Positions 14,181 through 21,856 of a stretch of DNA of 24,949 nucleotides are shown in pieces. Position 1 is the first letter of the stretch, and every line of letters begins with the position of its first letter. Source of the stretch: an uncultured Prevotella sp. (GTDB taxonomy: Bacteria > Bacteroidota > Bacteroidia > Bacteroidales > Bacteroidaceae); contig CAJJWN010000044.1 in the NCBI GenBank assembly GCA_905196835.1, positions 1 through 24,949 of the forward strand, read 5' to 3'. The position numbers and the translations under genes were made by a program. Below the pieces are notes generated by a model. That model was not told where the DNA came from. It saw only the letters and a program-made list of their open reading frames with translations, and did not search any database.

Positions 14181-14289
14181 GAGCAGCAAGAAAACGGCAC
14201 AATCTGCGCCGAAGCACGCTTCCGCTCGCGGCAACGGCCTTCTCAGCGCGTCAAACGGATTGGCAAACGCCTGCCACGAAAGCACAAAT

Positions 14290-14303
14290 TGAATAAAAAT
14301 TCA
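14290..14303. promoter_or_regulatory. TGAATAAAAATTCA palindrome, ArgR-box-like
   Basis: A perfect match to the core TGAATwwwwATTCA described for ArgR boxes in other bacteria. It lies 150 bp before mraZ with no arginine gene nearby. It may be chance in an AT-rich stretch or a relic. Confidence 0.25.
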
Positions 14304-14388
14304 TTTTTACTTACCCCGCCTCTACTTACTCCTTACTTCCCCTCTCCCCACTCCTTTTCTCCTTATAAAATAAAAATCAGCACTTTTG

Positions 14389-14413
14389 TGGGGAAAAGTG
14401 GCGCGTTGTGGGG
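14389..14413 (+). promoter_or_regulatory. Likely MraZ operator: three TGG(G/C)G boxes at 10-bp steps
   Basis: TGGGG at 14389-14393, TGGCG at 14399-14403 and TGGGG at 14409-14413 are each separated by exactly 5 bp. MraZ of E. coli is known to bind direct repeats of TGGGN with 5-bp spacers in its own promoter. The outer boxes lie inside a longer duplicated TTGTGGGGAAAA. They end 10 bp before the -7 box, a fitting place for autoregulation. Confidence 0.75.
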
Positions 14414-14422
14414 AAAAATACT

Positions 14423-14430
14423 TATCTTTG
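14423..14430 (+). promoter_or_regulatory. -7 box of the mraZ/dcw operon
   Basis: TATCTTTG matches TAnnTTTG, 26 bp before the ATG at 14457. TTG at 14406-14408 is only 14 bp upstream, so the -33 contact is unclear and overlaps the putative operator. Confidence 0.6.
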
Positions 14431-14456
14431 CCGGGTGAACATACAACGTGGCAAAA

Positions 14457-14951
14457 ATGCGTTTTCTCGGCAACATAGAAGCTAAAATCGACTCCAAGGG
14501 GCGCGTGTTCCTCCCTGCGGCGTTCCGCAAGGAGCTGCAATGCGGCGGCGAGGCAAGCCTCATCGTGCGCAAGGACGTGTTCCAGCCGTGCCTTGTGCTC
14601 TATCCCGAAAGCGTATGGAACAGCCTGATGGACACGCTGCGCTCGCGCCTCAACCGGTGGGACCCTACCCACCAGAGCGTGCTGCGCCAGTTCGTAGCCG
14701 ACGCGGAAGCCGTCACGCTCGACGCCAACGGCCGCTTCATCCTAAGCCGCAGGCACATCAAGATGGCCGGGGCGGCGCAGGCGGTAAGGTTCATCGGCAT
14801 GGACGACGTAATCGAAATATGGGGCGCGGAGCAGGCCGAAAAGCCGTTCATGAGCCATGACGAGTTCGGCAAAGCCATCGAAAGCATAATGAAACACAGC
14901 GCGGACACGCCGCAGCCCAACCGCTCCGACGCCGCGCACAACGACCAATGA
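14457..14951 (+). CDS. mraZ: MraZ, transcriptional regulator of the dcw cluster
   Basis: Protein of 164 aa with two tandem SpoVT/AbrB-like swapped-hairpin domains. Each has the DxxxR signature: IDSKGRVFLPAAFRKEL near the N-terminus and LDANGRFILSRRHIKMA in the middle. MraZ is a ring-forming DNA-binding protein that represses its own operon by binding TGGGN repeats, and a matching array lies just upstream. The ATG at 14457 (MRFLGNIEAK) fits the usual family N-terminus; the frame also has a GTG at 14448. First gene of the cluster; rsmH begins 7 bp after its stop. Confidence 0.96.
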   Translation: MRFLGNIEAKIDSKGRVFLPAAFRKELQCGGEASLIVRKDVFQPCLVLYPESVWNSLMDTLRSRLNRWDPTHQSVLRQFVADAEAVTLDANGRFILSRRHIKMAGAAQAVRFIGMDDVIEIWGAEQAEKPFMSHDEFGKAIESIMKHSADTPQPNRSDAAHNDQ

Positions 14952-14958
14952 CACCACA

Positions 14959-15879
14959 ATGCCAACCACAGCAGAGACATACCACGTGCCCGTGCTCCTG
15001 AAAGAGAGCGTTGACGGACTCGGCATCCACCCCGGCGGAGTGTACGTAGACGTGACCTTCGGCGGCGGCGGACACAGCCGCGAAATCCTAAAAAGGCTCG
15101 GCGCGGAAGGCCGCCTGTTCGGCTTCGACCAGGACGCCGACGCCGAGGCGAACGTTCCCGGGGACCCGCGCTTCACGTTCGTGAGGAGCAACTTCAGGTA
15201 CCTAAGCAACTGGATGCGCTACTACGGCGTGGAACACATCGACGGACTCATTGCCGACCTCGGCGTGTCAAGCCACCACTTCGACGACGCCGAGCGCGGT
15301 TTCTCCTTCCGCTTCGACGCTCCGCTGGACATGCGCATGAACAAGCGCGACGGCGAGACGGCAGCCGACGTGGTGAACAAATACACGGAAGAGCAGCTGG
15401 CGACCATCTTCTACCTCTTCGGCGAGCTGAAAAGCTCGCGCCGGATAGCGTCGGCCATAGCCAAGGCAAGGAGCGCAAAGCCGATAACAACGACGCAAGA
15501 GCTGGTCGAGGCGACATCATCCGTATTCAAACGGGAGCGCGAGAAGAAGGACATTGCCAAGATGTTCCAGGCACTGCGCATACACGTCAACAACGAGCTG
15601 GGCGCACTCTCCGACATGCTCAACGCCACAACACGGCTAATCAGGCCGGGCGGCAGGCTCTCGGTGATAACATACCACAGCCTCGAAGACCGCATAGTAA
15701 AGAACTTCGTACGCACCGGCGACACCGCAGGCATGGCCGAGCAGGACTTCTTCGGGCGCACGGCGACACCCTTCAAGGCCGTCAACAACAAGGTCATAAC
15801 GCCCGGCGATGACGAGATAGACTGCAACCCGAGAAGCCGCAGCGCAAAACTGAGGGTGGCGGAAAGGACCAACAACTGA
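14959..15879 (+). CDS. rsmH: 16S rRNA (cytosine-1402 N4) methyltransferase
   Basis: SAM-dependent methyltransferase (MraW) of 306 aa that N4-methylates C1402 in the ribosomal P site. It shows the SAM-binding motif YVDVTFGGGGHSREIL at about 29-44, the DLGVSSHHFDD motif (DLGVSSxQxD in relatives), FRFDAPLDMRMN and the C-terminal SYHSLEDRIVKNF (here ITYHSLEDRIVKNF). The length is usual. It follows mraZ by 7 bp and precedes ftsL by 3 bp, so it is co-transcribed and possibly translationally coupled. Confidence 0.97.
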   Translation: MPTTAETYHVPVLLKESVDGLGIHPGGVYVDVTFGGGGHSREILKRLGAEGRLFGFDQDADAEANVPGDPRFTFVRSNFRYLSNWMRYYGVEHIDGLIADLGVSSHHFDDAERGFSFRFDAPLDMRMNKRDGETAADVVNKYTEEQLATIFYLFGELKSSRRIASAIAKARSAKPITTTQELVEATSSVFKREREKKDIAKMFQALRIHVNNELGALSDMLNATTRLIRPGGRLSVITYHSLEDRIVKNFVRTGDTAGMAEQDFFGRTATPFKAVNNKVITPGDDEIDCNPRSRSAKLRVAERTNN

Positions 15880-15882
15880 CAA

Positions 15883-16341
15883 ATGGACGACAAGGAAGAC
15901 ATAAAACAACAACAGCAGCAAACCCCGGAAACCGCCGGGGAAGAGCAAAAAAAACCGATGCAACTGACCCAGGCCATAAGGGAACAGGCCCGGGAAGAGG
16001 ATGCGCTGCCCTCGGCCAGCTACACCCTGCGCAAGATTTTGGGCGGCGACTTCCTCACGGCAGACTTCATGAGGAAGCAGATAGGCGTCATCATACTCGT
16101 CGCCTTCATGACAATGATATACGTGTCCAACAGGTACAGCTGCCAACAGGACATGATAGAGATAAACGAATTGCAAAAAGAGCTGAAGGACGCAAAGTAC
16201 AAGGCACTGGCAAGTTCGAGCCAGCTCACCGAAATTTGCCGCGAGAGCAACGTCCTTGACATGCTCAGGAACAACAAGGACAGCGTGCTGCACATTCCCA
16301 ACCAGCCGCCTTACATCATAACAGTGCCGGAAAATGAGTAG
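15883..16341 (+). CDS. ftsL: FtsL-like cell division protein
   Basis: Bitopic membrane protein of 152 aa in the ftsL position between rsmH and ftsI. It has a long hydrophilic cytoplasmic N-terminus with a Gln run (IKQQQQQ), one transmembrane segment at about 67-83 (IGVIILVAFMTMIYV), and a periplasmic heptad-rich coil at about 88-120 (IEINELQKELKDAKYKALA), as in the Bacteroidota FtsL family. FtsL works with DivIC/FtsB and FtsQ to activate FtsWI at the septum. Sequence conservation is low in this family, so the call rests on topology and position. Its last 8 bases overlap the start of ftsI. Confidence 0.87.
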   Translation: MDDKEDIKQQQQQTPETAGEEQKKPMQLTQAIREQAREEDALPSASYTLRKILGGDFLTADFMRKQIGVIILVAFMTMIYVSNRYSCQQDMIEINELQKELKDAKYKALASSSQLTEICRESNVLDMLRNNKDSVLHIPNQPPYIITVPENE

Positions 16342-18496
16342 CATGTTCGACAGGAAAAAGGTTATCAAGCGGTACAAGGTAGTGGCCTACGCCATGCTGG
16401 CCTTCGCGCTGTTGGTGCTCATAAAGGTGGTCTACATATCCACCGTGGAGCGCGAATACTGGCTCGAAGTGGCCTCAAGGCTCACCCGCGACAGCGTAGA
16501 CGTAAAGCCCGTGCGCGGCAACATACTAAGCTGCGACGGACGGCTCATGGCCAGTTCGCTGCCCGAATTCCGCATGTTCATGGACTTCAAGGCCGGAGGC
16601 GACGAGAACGAGCAGCGCGACTCGCTCTGGGAAGCCAAGGTTGACAGCATATGCAACGGCCTGCACGAAATCTTCCCGACCAAAACGGCGGCGGAGTTCA
16701 AGACCCATCTTGAGGAAGGACGCGCCAAGGGCAGCCGCCACTGGCCGGTATGGCGCAAGCGTGTGAGCTACAACACGTTCTCCGAAGTGAAGAAATTGCC
16801 AATATTCCGCCTGTCGGCCAACAAGGGAGGCTTCCACTACGAGAAGTTCAACGCACGCCAACGCCCCTTCGGTTCGCTGGCAAAGCGCACCATAGGCGAC
16901 CTCTACGGAGCGAAGGATACGGCGCAGTTCGGCCTCGAACTGTCGTACGACTCAATCCTAAGGGGCAAAATGGGCAAGATAAGCCGCCAGAAAGTGCGCA
17001 GCGAATTCCTTGACATCACCATACAAGACCCCGTCAACGGTGCCGACATCGTAACCACAATCGACGTCAACATACAAGACCTTGCCGAGCGTTCGCTCGT
17101 TGACGAGCTGAAACTTATCAACGGGAACGTGGGCGTAGCGGTAGTGATGGAGGTGAAGACTGGCGACATCAAGGCCATAGTGAACATGACGAAATGCGCC
17201 GACGGGGAGTATTACGAAATCAAGAACAGTGCCGTTTCCGACCTGCTCGAGCCCGGCTCGGTGTTCAAGACGGCGTCGCTCATGGTGGCACTGGACGACG
17301 GAGTGGTTGATACCACGTACACAGTAGACACCGGGAGCGGAATATGGGACATGTACGGAGCCAAGATGCGCGACCACAACTGGCACCGCGGAGGCTACCA
17401 GGTGCTCACTCTGCCGCAGACGCTGGAATACAGCTCGAACATCGGAGTAAGCCGCATAATCGACAAATACTACGGAAAGAACCCCGAAAAGTTTGTCCAG
17501 GGCCTTGACCGCATCGGCATTCGAGAGGACCTGAAGCTGCCCATCGTGGGCTACGCGCCGCCTCGCATCCGTATGCCTAAGAAGAACAAGCGCGGCCAGT
17601 ACACCAATTGGAGCAAGACGGCGTTGCCCTGGATGAGCATAGGTTACGAGACACAAGTACCTCCAATCTCGACACTTACGTTCTACAACGCCATCGCCAA
17701 CGGCGGCACCATGATGCGTCCGCGCTTCGTTAAGGCCGTAATGAAGGACGGACAGGTAATCCAGGAGTTCCCGCCGCAGGTGGTAAAGCAGAGCATCTGC
17801 AAGGAAAAGACGCTGCGCGAAATAACCACCATACTTGAACATGTTGTCAGCCAGGGCCTCGGAAAGAAGGCAGGCTCGACTTCGTTCAAGGTCGCAGGCA
17901 AGACGGGAACAGCCCAGATATCGAAGGGCGCGGCAGGTTACAAGAGCGGAACGATGAACTATCTGCTCAGCTTCGTTGGCTTCTTCCCGGCCGACGCGCC
18001 GCGATACAGCTGCATAGTGTGCATACAAAGGCCGGGACTGCCGGCTTCGAGCGGCTTCAGCGCGCTGGTATTCCACAACATTGCGGAAGGAATCATGGCG
18101 CAAAGCCTCAAGCTTGACGTGGCCGACGCACGCGACTCGCTGTCCGTACTGGTGCCCGACGTGAAGAACGGAGACCTCGCCGCCGCCGACTACGTATTAA
18201 GATACCTCGGCGTGAACGCCAGGAAGACATGGGACTGGCAGCATGTGGGCGGCAAATCAATATGGGGCAAGGCCGAGAACGACGGCAAGGCGGTGACCCT
18301 GACGCGCGGAGCAAGCTATGCGGAGGGCACCGTGCCCGACGTGACCGGCATGGGAGCGCGCGACGCAGTGTACGTCCTCGAGAGCCGAGGAGTGAAAGTA
18401 AGGATACACGGACGCGGCAAGGTGAAGACGCAGAGCCTGCCGCCGGGACACAAGATAAGGAAGGGCGAGGCTTGCACACTCAACCTGGAACTATAA
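16334..18496 (+). CDS. ftsI: Division transpeptidase (class B PBP, FtsI/PBP3-like) with PASTA tail
   Basis: Protein of 720 aa. A short cytoplasmic N-terminus is followed by one TM (about 14-36), a class B PBP dimerisation domain (about 50-235, including VRGNILSCDGRLMASS) and a transpeptidase domain. The active-site motifs are complete: SVFK with nucleophile Ser309, SSN at 367-369, and KTGT at 523-526. The C-terminus holds a PASTA domain at about 665-720 (GTVPDVTGMG...). An earlier VLVPDVKNGDLAAADYVL (605-622) looks like a second, shorter PASTA-like start. It cross-links septal peptidoglycan with FtsW. The start overlaps ftsL by 8 bp, which suggests coupling; an alternative ATG lies at 16343. 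It is followed by murE after 12 bp. Confidence 0.95.
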   Translation: MSSMFDRKKVIKRYKVVAYAMLAFALLVLIKVVYISTVEREYWLEVASRLTRDSVDVKPVRGNILSCDGRLMASSLPEFRMFMDFKAGGDENEQRDSLWEAKVDSICNGLHEIFPTKTAAEFKTHLEEGRAKGSRHWPVWRKRVSYNTFSEVKKLPIFRLSANKGGFHYEKFNARQRPFGSLAKRTIGDLYGAKDTAQFGLELSYDSILRGKMGKISRQKVRSEFLDITIQDPVNGADIVTTIDVNIQDLAERSLVDELKLINGNVGVAVVMEVKTGDIKAIVNMTKCADGEYYEIKNSAVSDLLEPGSVFKTASLMVALDDGVVDTTYTVDTGSGIWDMYGAKMRDHNWHRGGYQVLTLPQTLEYSSNIGVSRIIDKYYGKNPEKFVQGLDRIGIREDLKLPIVGYAPPRIRMPKKNKRGQYTNWSKTALPWMSIGYETQVPPISTLTFYNAIANGGTMMRPRFVKAVMKDGQVIQEFPPQVVKQSICKEKTLREITTILEHVVSQGLGKKAGSTSFKVAGKTGTAQISKGAAGYKSGTMNYLLSFVGFFPADAPRYSCIVCIQRPGLPASSGFSALVFHNIAEGIMAQSLKLDVADARDSLSVLVPDVKNGDLAAADYVLRYLGVNARKTWDWQHVGGKSIWGKAENDGKAVTLTRGASYAEGTVPDVTGMGARDAVYVLESRGVKVRIHGRGKVKTQSLPPGHKIRKGEACTLNLEL

Positions 18497-18508
18497 AACG
18501 ATACAAGC

Positions 18509-19963
18509 ATGACACTGAAAGAGCTGATTAAGAACATCCGCCCGACAGGCGTTACGGGCGGCACGGATGTGGAAATAACGGGCGTTGACATCGACTCGCG
18601 CCGCGTGGAACGCGGCCACCTGTTCGTGGCGATGCGCGGAACGCAAGTGGACGGGCACACGTTCATCCCCAAGGCCGTAGCCCAGGGGGCGGCCGCCATA
18701 CTGTGCGAGGACATGCCGGAGGAGACTGCCGAGGGCGTAACTTACGTGCAGGTGGCATCGACGGAAGACGCCGTGGGCGAAGTGGCGACGGCATTCTACG
18801 GCGACCCTTCGCGCAAGCTGAAGCTTGTAGGCGTGACGGGGACGAACGGGAAAACCACCATCGCCACCTTATTATATAATATGTTCCGCAAGCTGGGCTA
18901 CCGCTGCGGACTGCTGTCTACCGTGTGCAACTACATCGAGGACGAGCAGTTGCCCACCACGCACACCACCCCCGACCCCATCGAGCTTAACCAGCTGCTC
19001 GGCCGCATGGTGGAAGCCGGGTGCCAGTACGCCTTCATGGAGTGCAGCTCGCACGCCATAGCGCAGAAGCGAATAGGCGGACTGAAATTCGCCGGGGGCA
19101 TATTCACCAACCTTACGCGCGACCACCTGGACTACCACAAGACGTTCGAGAACTACCGCAACGCCAAAAAGGCCTTCTTCGACGGCCTGCCCAAAGGCTC
19201 TTTCGCAATAACAAACGCCGACGACAAGAACGGCCTCGTGATGGTGCAGAACACCAAGGCGACGGTCAAGACATACTCGACGCAGCGCATGGCCGACTTC
19301 CGCGCCAAGATATTGGAGTGCCACTTCGGCGGCATGTACCTCGAGATTGACGGCCGCGAGGTGGGCGTACAGTTCATCGGCAAGTTCAACGTGAGCAACC
19401 TGCTGGCAGTCTACGGCGCGGCGGTGATGCTCGGGCAGAGCAAGGAAGACGTGCTCGTGGCCATGAGCACGCTACACAGCGTCAGCGGAAGGCTCGACCC
19501 CGTGCACTCGCCCGAGGGCTACACGGCCATCGTAGACTACGCCCATACGCCCGACGCGCTGGAAAACGTGCTCAAGGCAATACACGAAGTGTTGGGCGGC
19601 AAGGGCAAGGTGATAACCGTATGCGGCGCCGGCGGCAACCGCGACAAGGGCAAACGCCCCCTGATGGCGCAGGAAGCCGTGAAGCAGAGCGACCGCGTAA
19701 TCATCACGAGCGACAACCCGCGCTTCGAGGAGCCGCAGGCTATCATCGACGACATGCTGGCCGGACTCGACGCGAAACAGATGAAAAAGGTAGTCAGCAT
19801 CGTTGACCGCCGCGAGGCCATACGCGCCGCCTGCATGATGGCGAAGAAGGGCGACGTAGTGCTCGTAGCGGGAAAAGGGCACGAGAACTATCAGGAAATC
19901 AAGGGCGTGAAGCACCACTTCGACGACAAGGAGGTGCTCAAGGAGATATTTGCGGAGCAGTAA
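18509..19963 (+). CDS. murE: UDP-MurNAc-tripeptide synthetase (meso-diaminopimelate adding)
   Basis: Cytoplasmic Mur ligase of 484 aa that adds the third residue of the peptidoglycan stem peptide to UDP-MurNAc-L-Ala-D-Glu using ATP. It has the P-loop [10 protein letters not shown] at 108-117, [23 protein letters not shown] near the carbamylated-lysine region, and [15 protein letters not shown] at about 401-408 corresponds to the DNPR signature linked to meso-diaminopimelate choice, consistent with Gram-negative peptidoglycan. It follows ftsI by 12 bp. On the 3' side the packed part of the operon stops: a GC-rich hairpin repeat begins 13 nt after the stop, in a 499-bp spacer before mraY. Confidence 0.97.
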   Translation: MTLKELIKNIRPTGVTGGTDVEITGVDIDSRRVERGHLFVAMRGTQVDGHTFIPKAVAQGAAAILCEDMPEETAEGVTYVQVASTEDAVGEVATAFYGDPSRKLKLVGVTGTNGKTTIATLLYNMFRKLGYRCGLLSTVCNYIEDEQLPTTHTTPDPIELNQLLGRMVEAGCQYAFMECSSHAIAQKRIGGLKFAGGIFTNLTRDHLDYHKTFENYRNAKKAFFDGLPKGSFAITNADDKNGLVMVQNTKATVKTYSTQRMADFRAKILECHFGGMYLEIDGREVGVQFIGKFNVSNLLAVYGAAVMLGQSKEDVLVAMSTLHSVSGRLDPVHSPEGYTAIVDYAHTPDALENVLKAIHEVLGGKGKVITVCGAGGNRDKGKRPLMAQEAVKQSDRVIITSDNPRFEEPQAIIDDMLAGLDAKQMKKVVSIVDRREAIRAACMMAKKGDVVLVAGKGHENYQEIKGVKHHFDDKEVLKEIFAEQ

Positions 19964-19976
19964 CCAGACGGCCGCA

Positions 19977-20010
19977 AGCCCCCTCCCATCCTCCCCGAGG
20001 GGAGGAGCTT
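19977..20010. repeat. GC-rich hairpin repeat after murE
   Basis: AGCCCCCTCCCATCCTCCCC followed by GAGGGGAGGAGCTT, starting 13 nt after the murE stop. Same orientation relative to the gene as the units after mraY, cysS and GLPGLI. No inverted partner before mraY. Confidence 0.7.
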
Positions 20011-20030
20011 GGATTGCTCTTGCGGCAATG

Positions 20031-20121
20031 GCGCATCAGGCGCATTGGGCTTATCGGGCTAATTTGGCCCATTGGGACTTATAAGCCAAATATGCCTGAT
20101 GAGCCAAATACGCCAAATAAA
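20031..20121. repeat. 9-bp periodic repeat run that reverses orientation, copy 2
   Basis: Units such as GGCGCATTG, GGCTTATCG, GGCTAATTT and GGCCCATTG turn at GGACTTATA into AGCCAAATA, TGCCTGATG, AGCCAAATA and CGCCAAATA. It has the same design as 6335-6424, with a shared CTTATAAGCC turning point. Confidence 0.7.
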
Positions 20122-20147
20122 AACGGCAATGCAGGCCGCCCGGCAAT

Positions 20148-20249
20148 CCGCTGATAATCAGCACCTTTGCAAAAGGCCGCAAACGAGGCTGCGAAAGGCC
20201 GTCTTTCAGCCTCCAAAAGGCCGCCTTTTACAAGGCGAAAGACCGCAAA
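20148..20249. repeat. AAAGGCCGTCTTTTGC-family repeat array, copy E, with TGATAATCA module
   Basis: CCGCTGATAATCAGCAC lies at 20148-20164, then units GCAAAAGGCCGCAAA, GCGAAAGGCCGTCTTTCAG, CAAAAGGCCGCCTTTTAC and GCGAAAGACCGCAAA. The palindrome is on the other side of the units compared with copies B and C, so the whole module is inverted here. Confidence 0.75.
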
Positions 20250-20370
20250 TTGGAAAATTAAAAATTAACAAGTAAAAATTAAACGACCAAGGAAGGCAAG
20301 GCAGCCGTCTGCAAATTGGAAAATTAAAAAGTAACAAGTAAAAATCAAGCAACGCCCGAGCGGCAAGGCA
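20245..20370. repeat. About 60-bp direct repeat in the murE-mraY spacer
   Basis: 20245-20303 and 20311-20370 both run from GCAAATTGGAAAATTAAAAA to GGCAAGGCA with a handful of differences. The first half is nearly identical and the second half more diverged. Confidence 0.75.
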
Positions 20371-20406
20371 TTCGTCCTTTAACTCCTTAGCGAGCATGGC
20401 GAGCGA

Positions 20407-20457
20407 TAACTTCTATAACTTCTTTAACTTCTGAACATAACTTCTTTAACTTCTGAA
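20407..20457. repeat. ATAACTTCTTTAACTTCTGA tandem repeat just before mraY
   Basis: ATAACTTCTATAACTTCTTT, then AACTTCTGAAC, then ATAACTTCTTTAACTTCTGA: about two and a half units of a 20-22-bp tandem, ending 6 bp before the mraY ATG at 20463. It occupies the leader where a ribosome site or promoter would be expected, and no TAnnTTTG box is present. Confidence 0.7.
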
Positions 20458-20462
20458 AAGAC

Positions 20463-21734
20463 ATGTTATACTACCTATTCCGGTTCTTAGAACAGTTCGG
20501 CATCCCCGGCGCCCACATGTGGGGCTACATATCGTTCCGCTCGCTGCTGGCGCTAATCCTGGCGCTGGTAATCTCGGCATGGTTCGGCGAGAAGTTTATC
20601 AAGTACCTCAAAGGCAAGCAAATCACCGAGACACAGCGCGACGCCAAGATTGACCCCTTCGGCGTTCAGAAAATCGGAGTGCCGTCGATGGGTGGCGTAA
20701 TCATCATCGTAGCCATACTCGTGCCCGTGCTCCTGCTGGGCCGTATGCGCAACATCTACCTCATACTGATGATTGTCACGACGCTCTGGCTCGGCTTCCT
20801 CGGCGGCATGGACGACTACATCAAAATCTTCCGGCGCAACAAGGAAGGCCTGCCGGGACGCTTCAAAATCGTCGGGCAAATAAGCATCGGCCTCATCGTA
20901 GGCCTAATACTGTGGTACAGTCCCGACGCTAAAATCAACGAGAACCTTGCCATAGAGAAGCAGGACGGACAGGAAATGGTAGTGAAACACAGGCCCGAGG
21001 CGCGCAAGTCGCTCAAGACCACCATCCCGTTCGTCAAAGGCCACAACCTCGACTACGCCAACCTTATGGGCTTCTTCGGCAAGTACAAGACGGCCGCCGG
21101 ATGGGTGCTGTTCGTCATAATGACAATATTCGTGGTGACGGCGGTGTCTAACGGAGCCAACCTCAACGACGGAATGGACGGCATGTGCGCCGGCAACTCG
21201 GCCATAATAGGCGTCGCGCTGGGCATCTTCGCCTACGTGTCGAGCCACATAGAATACGCCGCCTACCTCAACATAATGTACATCCCGGGCTCGCAGGAGC
21301 TTGTGGTGTTCATGTGCGCGTTCGTCGGCGCGCTCATAGGTTTCCTCTGGTACAACGCCTACCCGGCGCAAATCTTCATGGGCGACACCGGCTCGCTCAC
21401 CATCGGCGGCATAATAGCCGTCTGCGCAATCATCATCCACAAGGAGCTGATGCTGCCCATACTGTGCGGCATATTCTTCGTAGAGAGCCTGAGCGTAATC
21501 ATGCAAGTGTGGTACGCCAAGCTCGGAACGCGCCACGGAGTGAAGCAGCGCATGTTCAAGCGCGCACCGCTGCACGACACGTTCCGCACGCAAGAGTCGC
21601 AGCTCGACCCCGAAATCAAGTACCTGTTCAAGAAGCCCAAGGGCGCGGTACACGAGTCGAAAATCACCATCCGCTTCTGGATTGTAACCATAATCCTCGC
21701 GGCACTTACCATAATAACGTTGAAAGTTAGATAA
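20463..21734 (+). CDS. mraY: Phospho-N-acetylmuramoyl-pentapeptide transferase
   Basis: Polytopic inner-membrane enzyme of 423 aa that transfers phospho-MurNAc-pentapeptide to undecaprenyl phosphate to form lipid I. It shows about ten hydrophobic segments, the Mg-binding GGMDDYIKI (Asp117-Asp118), the NLNDGMDGMCAG motif at about 234-244 and FMGDTGSL at 305-312. A hydrophilic insert at about 155-205 seems typical of Bacteroidota forms. The His-rich motif usually reading HHH reads LHDTF here (in KRAPLHDTFRTQES). The start is the only nearby ATG. It lies 499 bp after murE behind a tandem repeat; a GC-rich unit begins 6 nt after its stop. Confidence 0.96.
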   Translation: MLYYLFRFLEQFGIPGAHMWGYISFRSLLALILALVISAWFGEKFIKYLKGKQITETQRDAKIDPFGVQKIGVPSMGGVIIIVAILVPVLLLGRMRNIYLILMIVTTLWLGFLGGMDDYIKIFRRNKEGLPGRFKIVGQISIGLIVGLILWYSPDAKINENLAIEKQDGQEMVVKHRPEARKSLKTTIPFVKGHNLDYANLMGFFGKYKTAAGWVLFVIMTIFVVTAVSNGANLNDGMDGMCAGNSAIIGVALGIFAYVSSHIEYAAYLNIMYIPGSQELVVFMCAFVGALIGFLWYNAYPAQIFMGDTGSLTIGGIIAVCAIIIHKELMLPILCGIFFVESLSVIMQVWYAKLGTRHGVKQRMFKRAPLHDTFRTQESQLDPEIKYLFKKPKGAVHESKITIRFWIVTIILAALTIITLKVR

Positions 21735-21740
21735 AAAAAG

Positions 21741-21843
21741 AGCCCCCTCCCTGCCTCCCCGAGGGGAGGAGCTTGCCCAAATGAAAAAAGAACAGCAACA
21801 AAAGAAACTTTGCCCCTCCCCTCGGGGAGGCCGGGAGGGGGCT
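21741..21843. repeat. GC-rich inverted repeat pair between mraY and murD
   Basis: The left unit (21741-21771, AGCCCCCTCCCTGCCTCCCC start) lies 6 nt after the mraY stop. The right unit (21812-21843, ending CCGGGAGGGGGCTT) lies 13 nt before the murD start at 21857. They are imperfect reverse complements and enclose about 40 nt. A transcript would form a long stem that sets the spacer apart. Confidence 0.85.
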
Positions 21844-21856
21844 TAACACAGACAAC

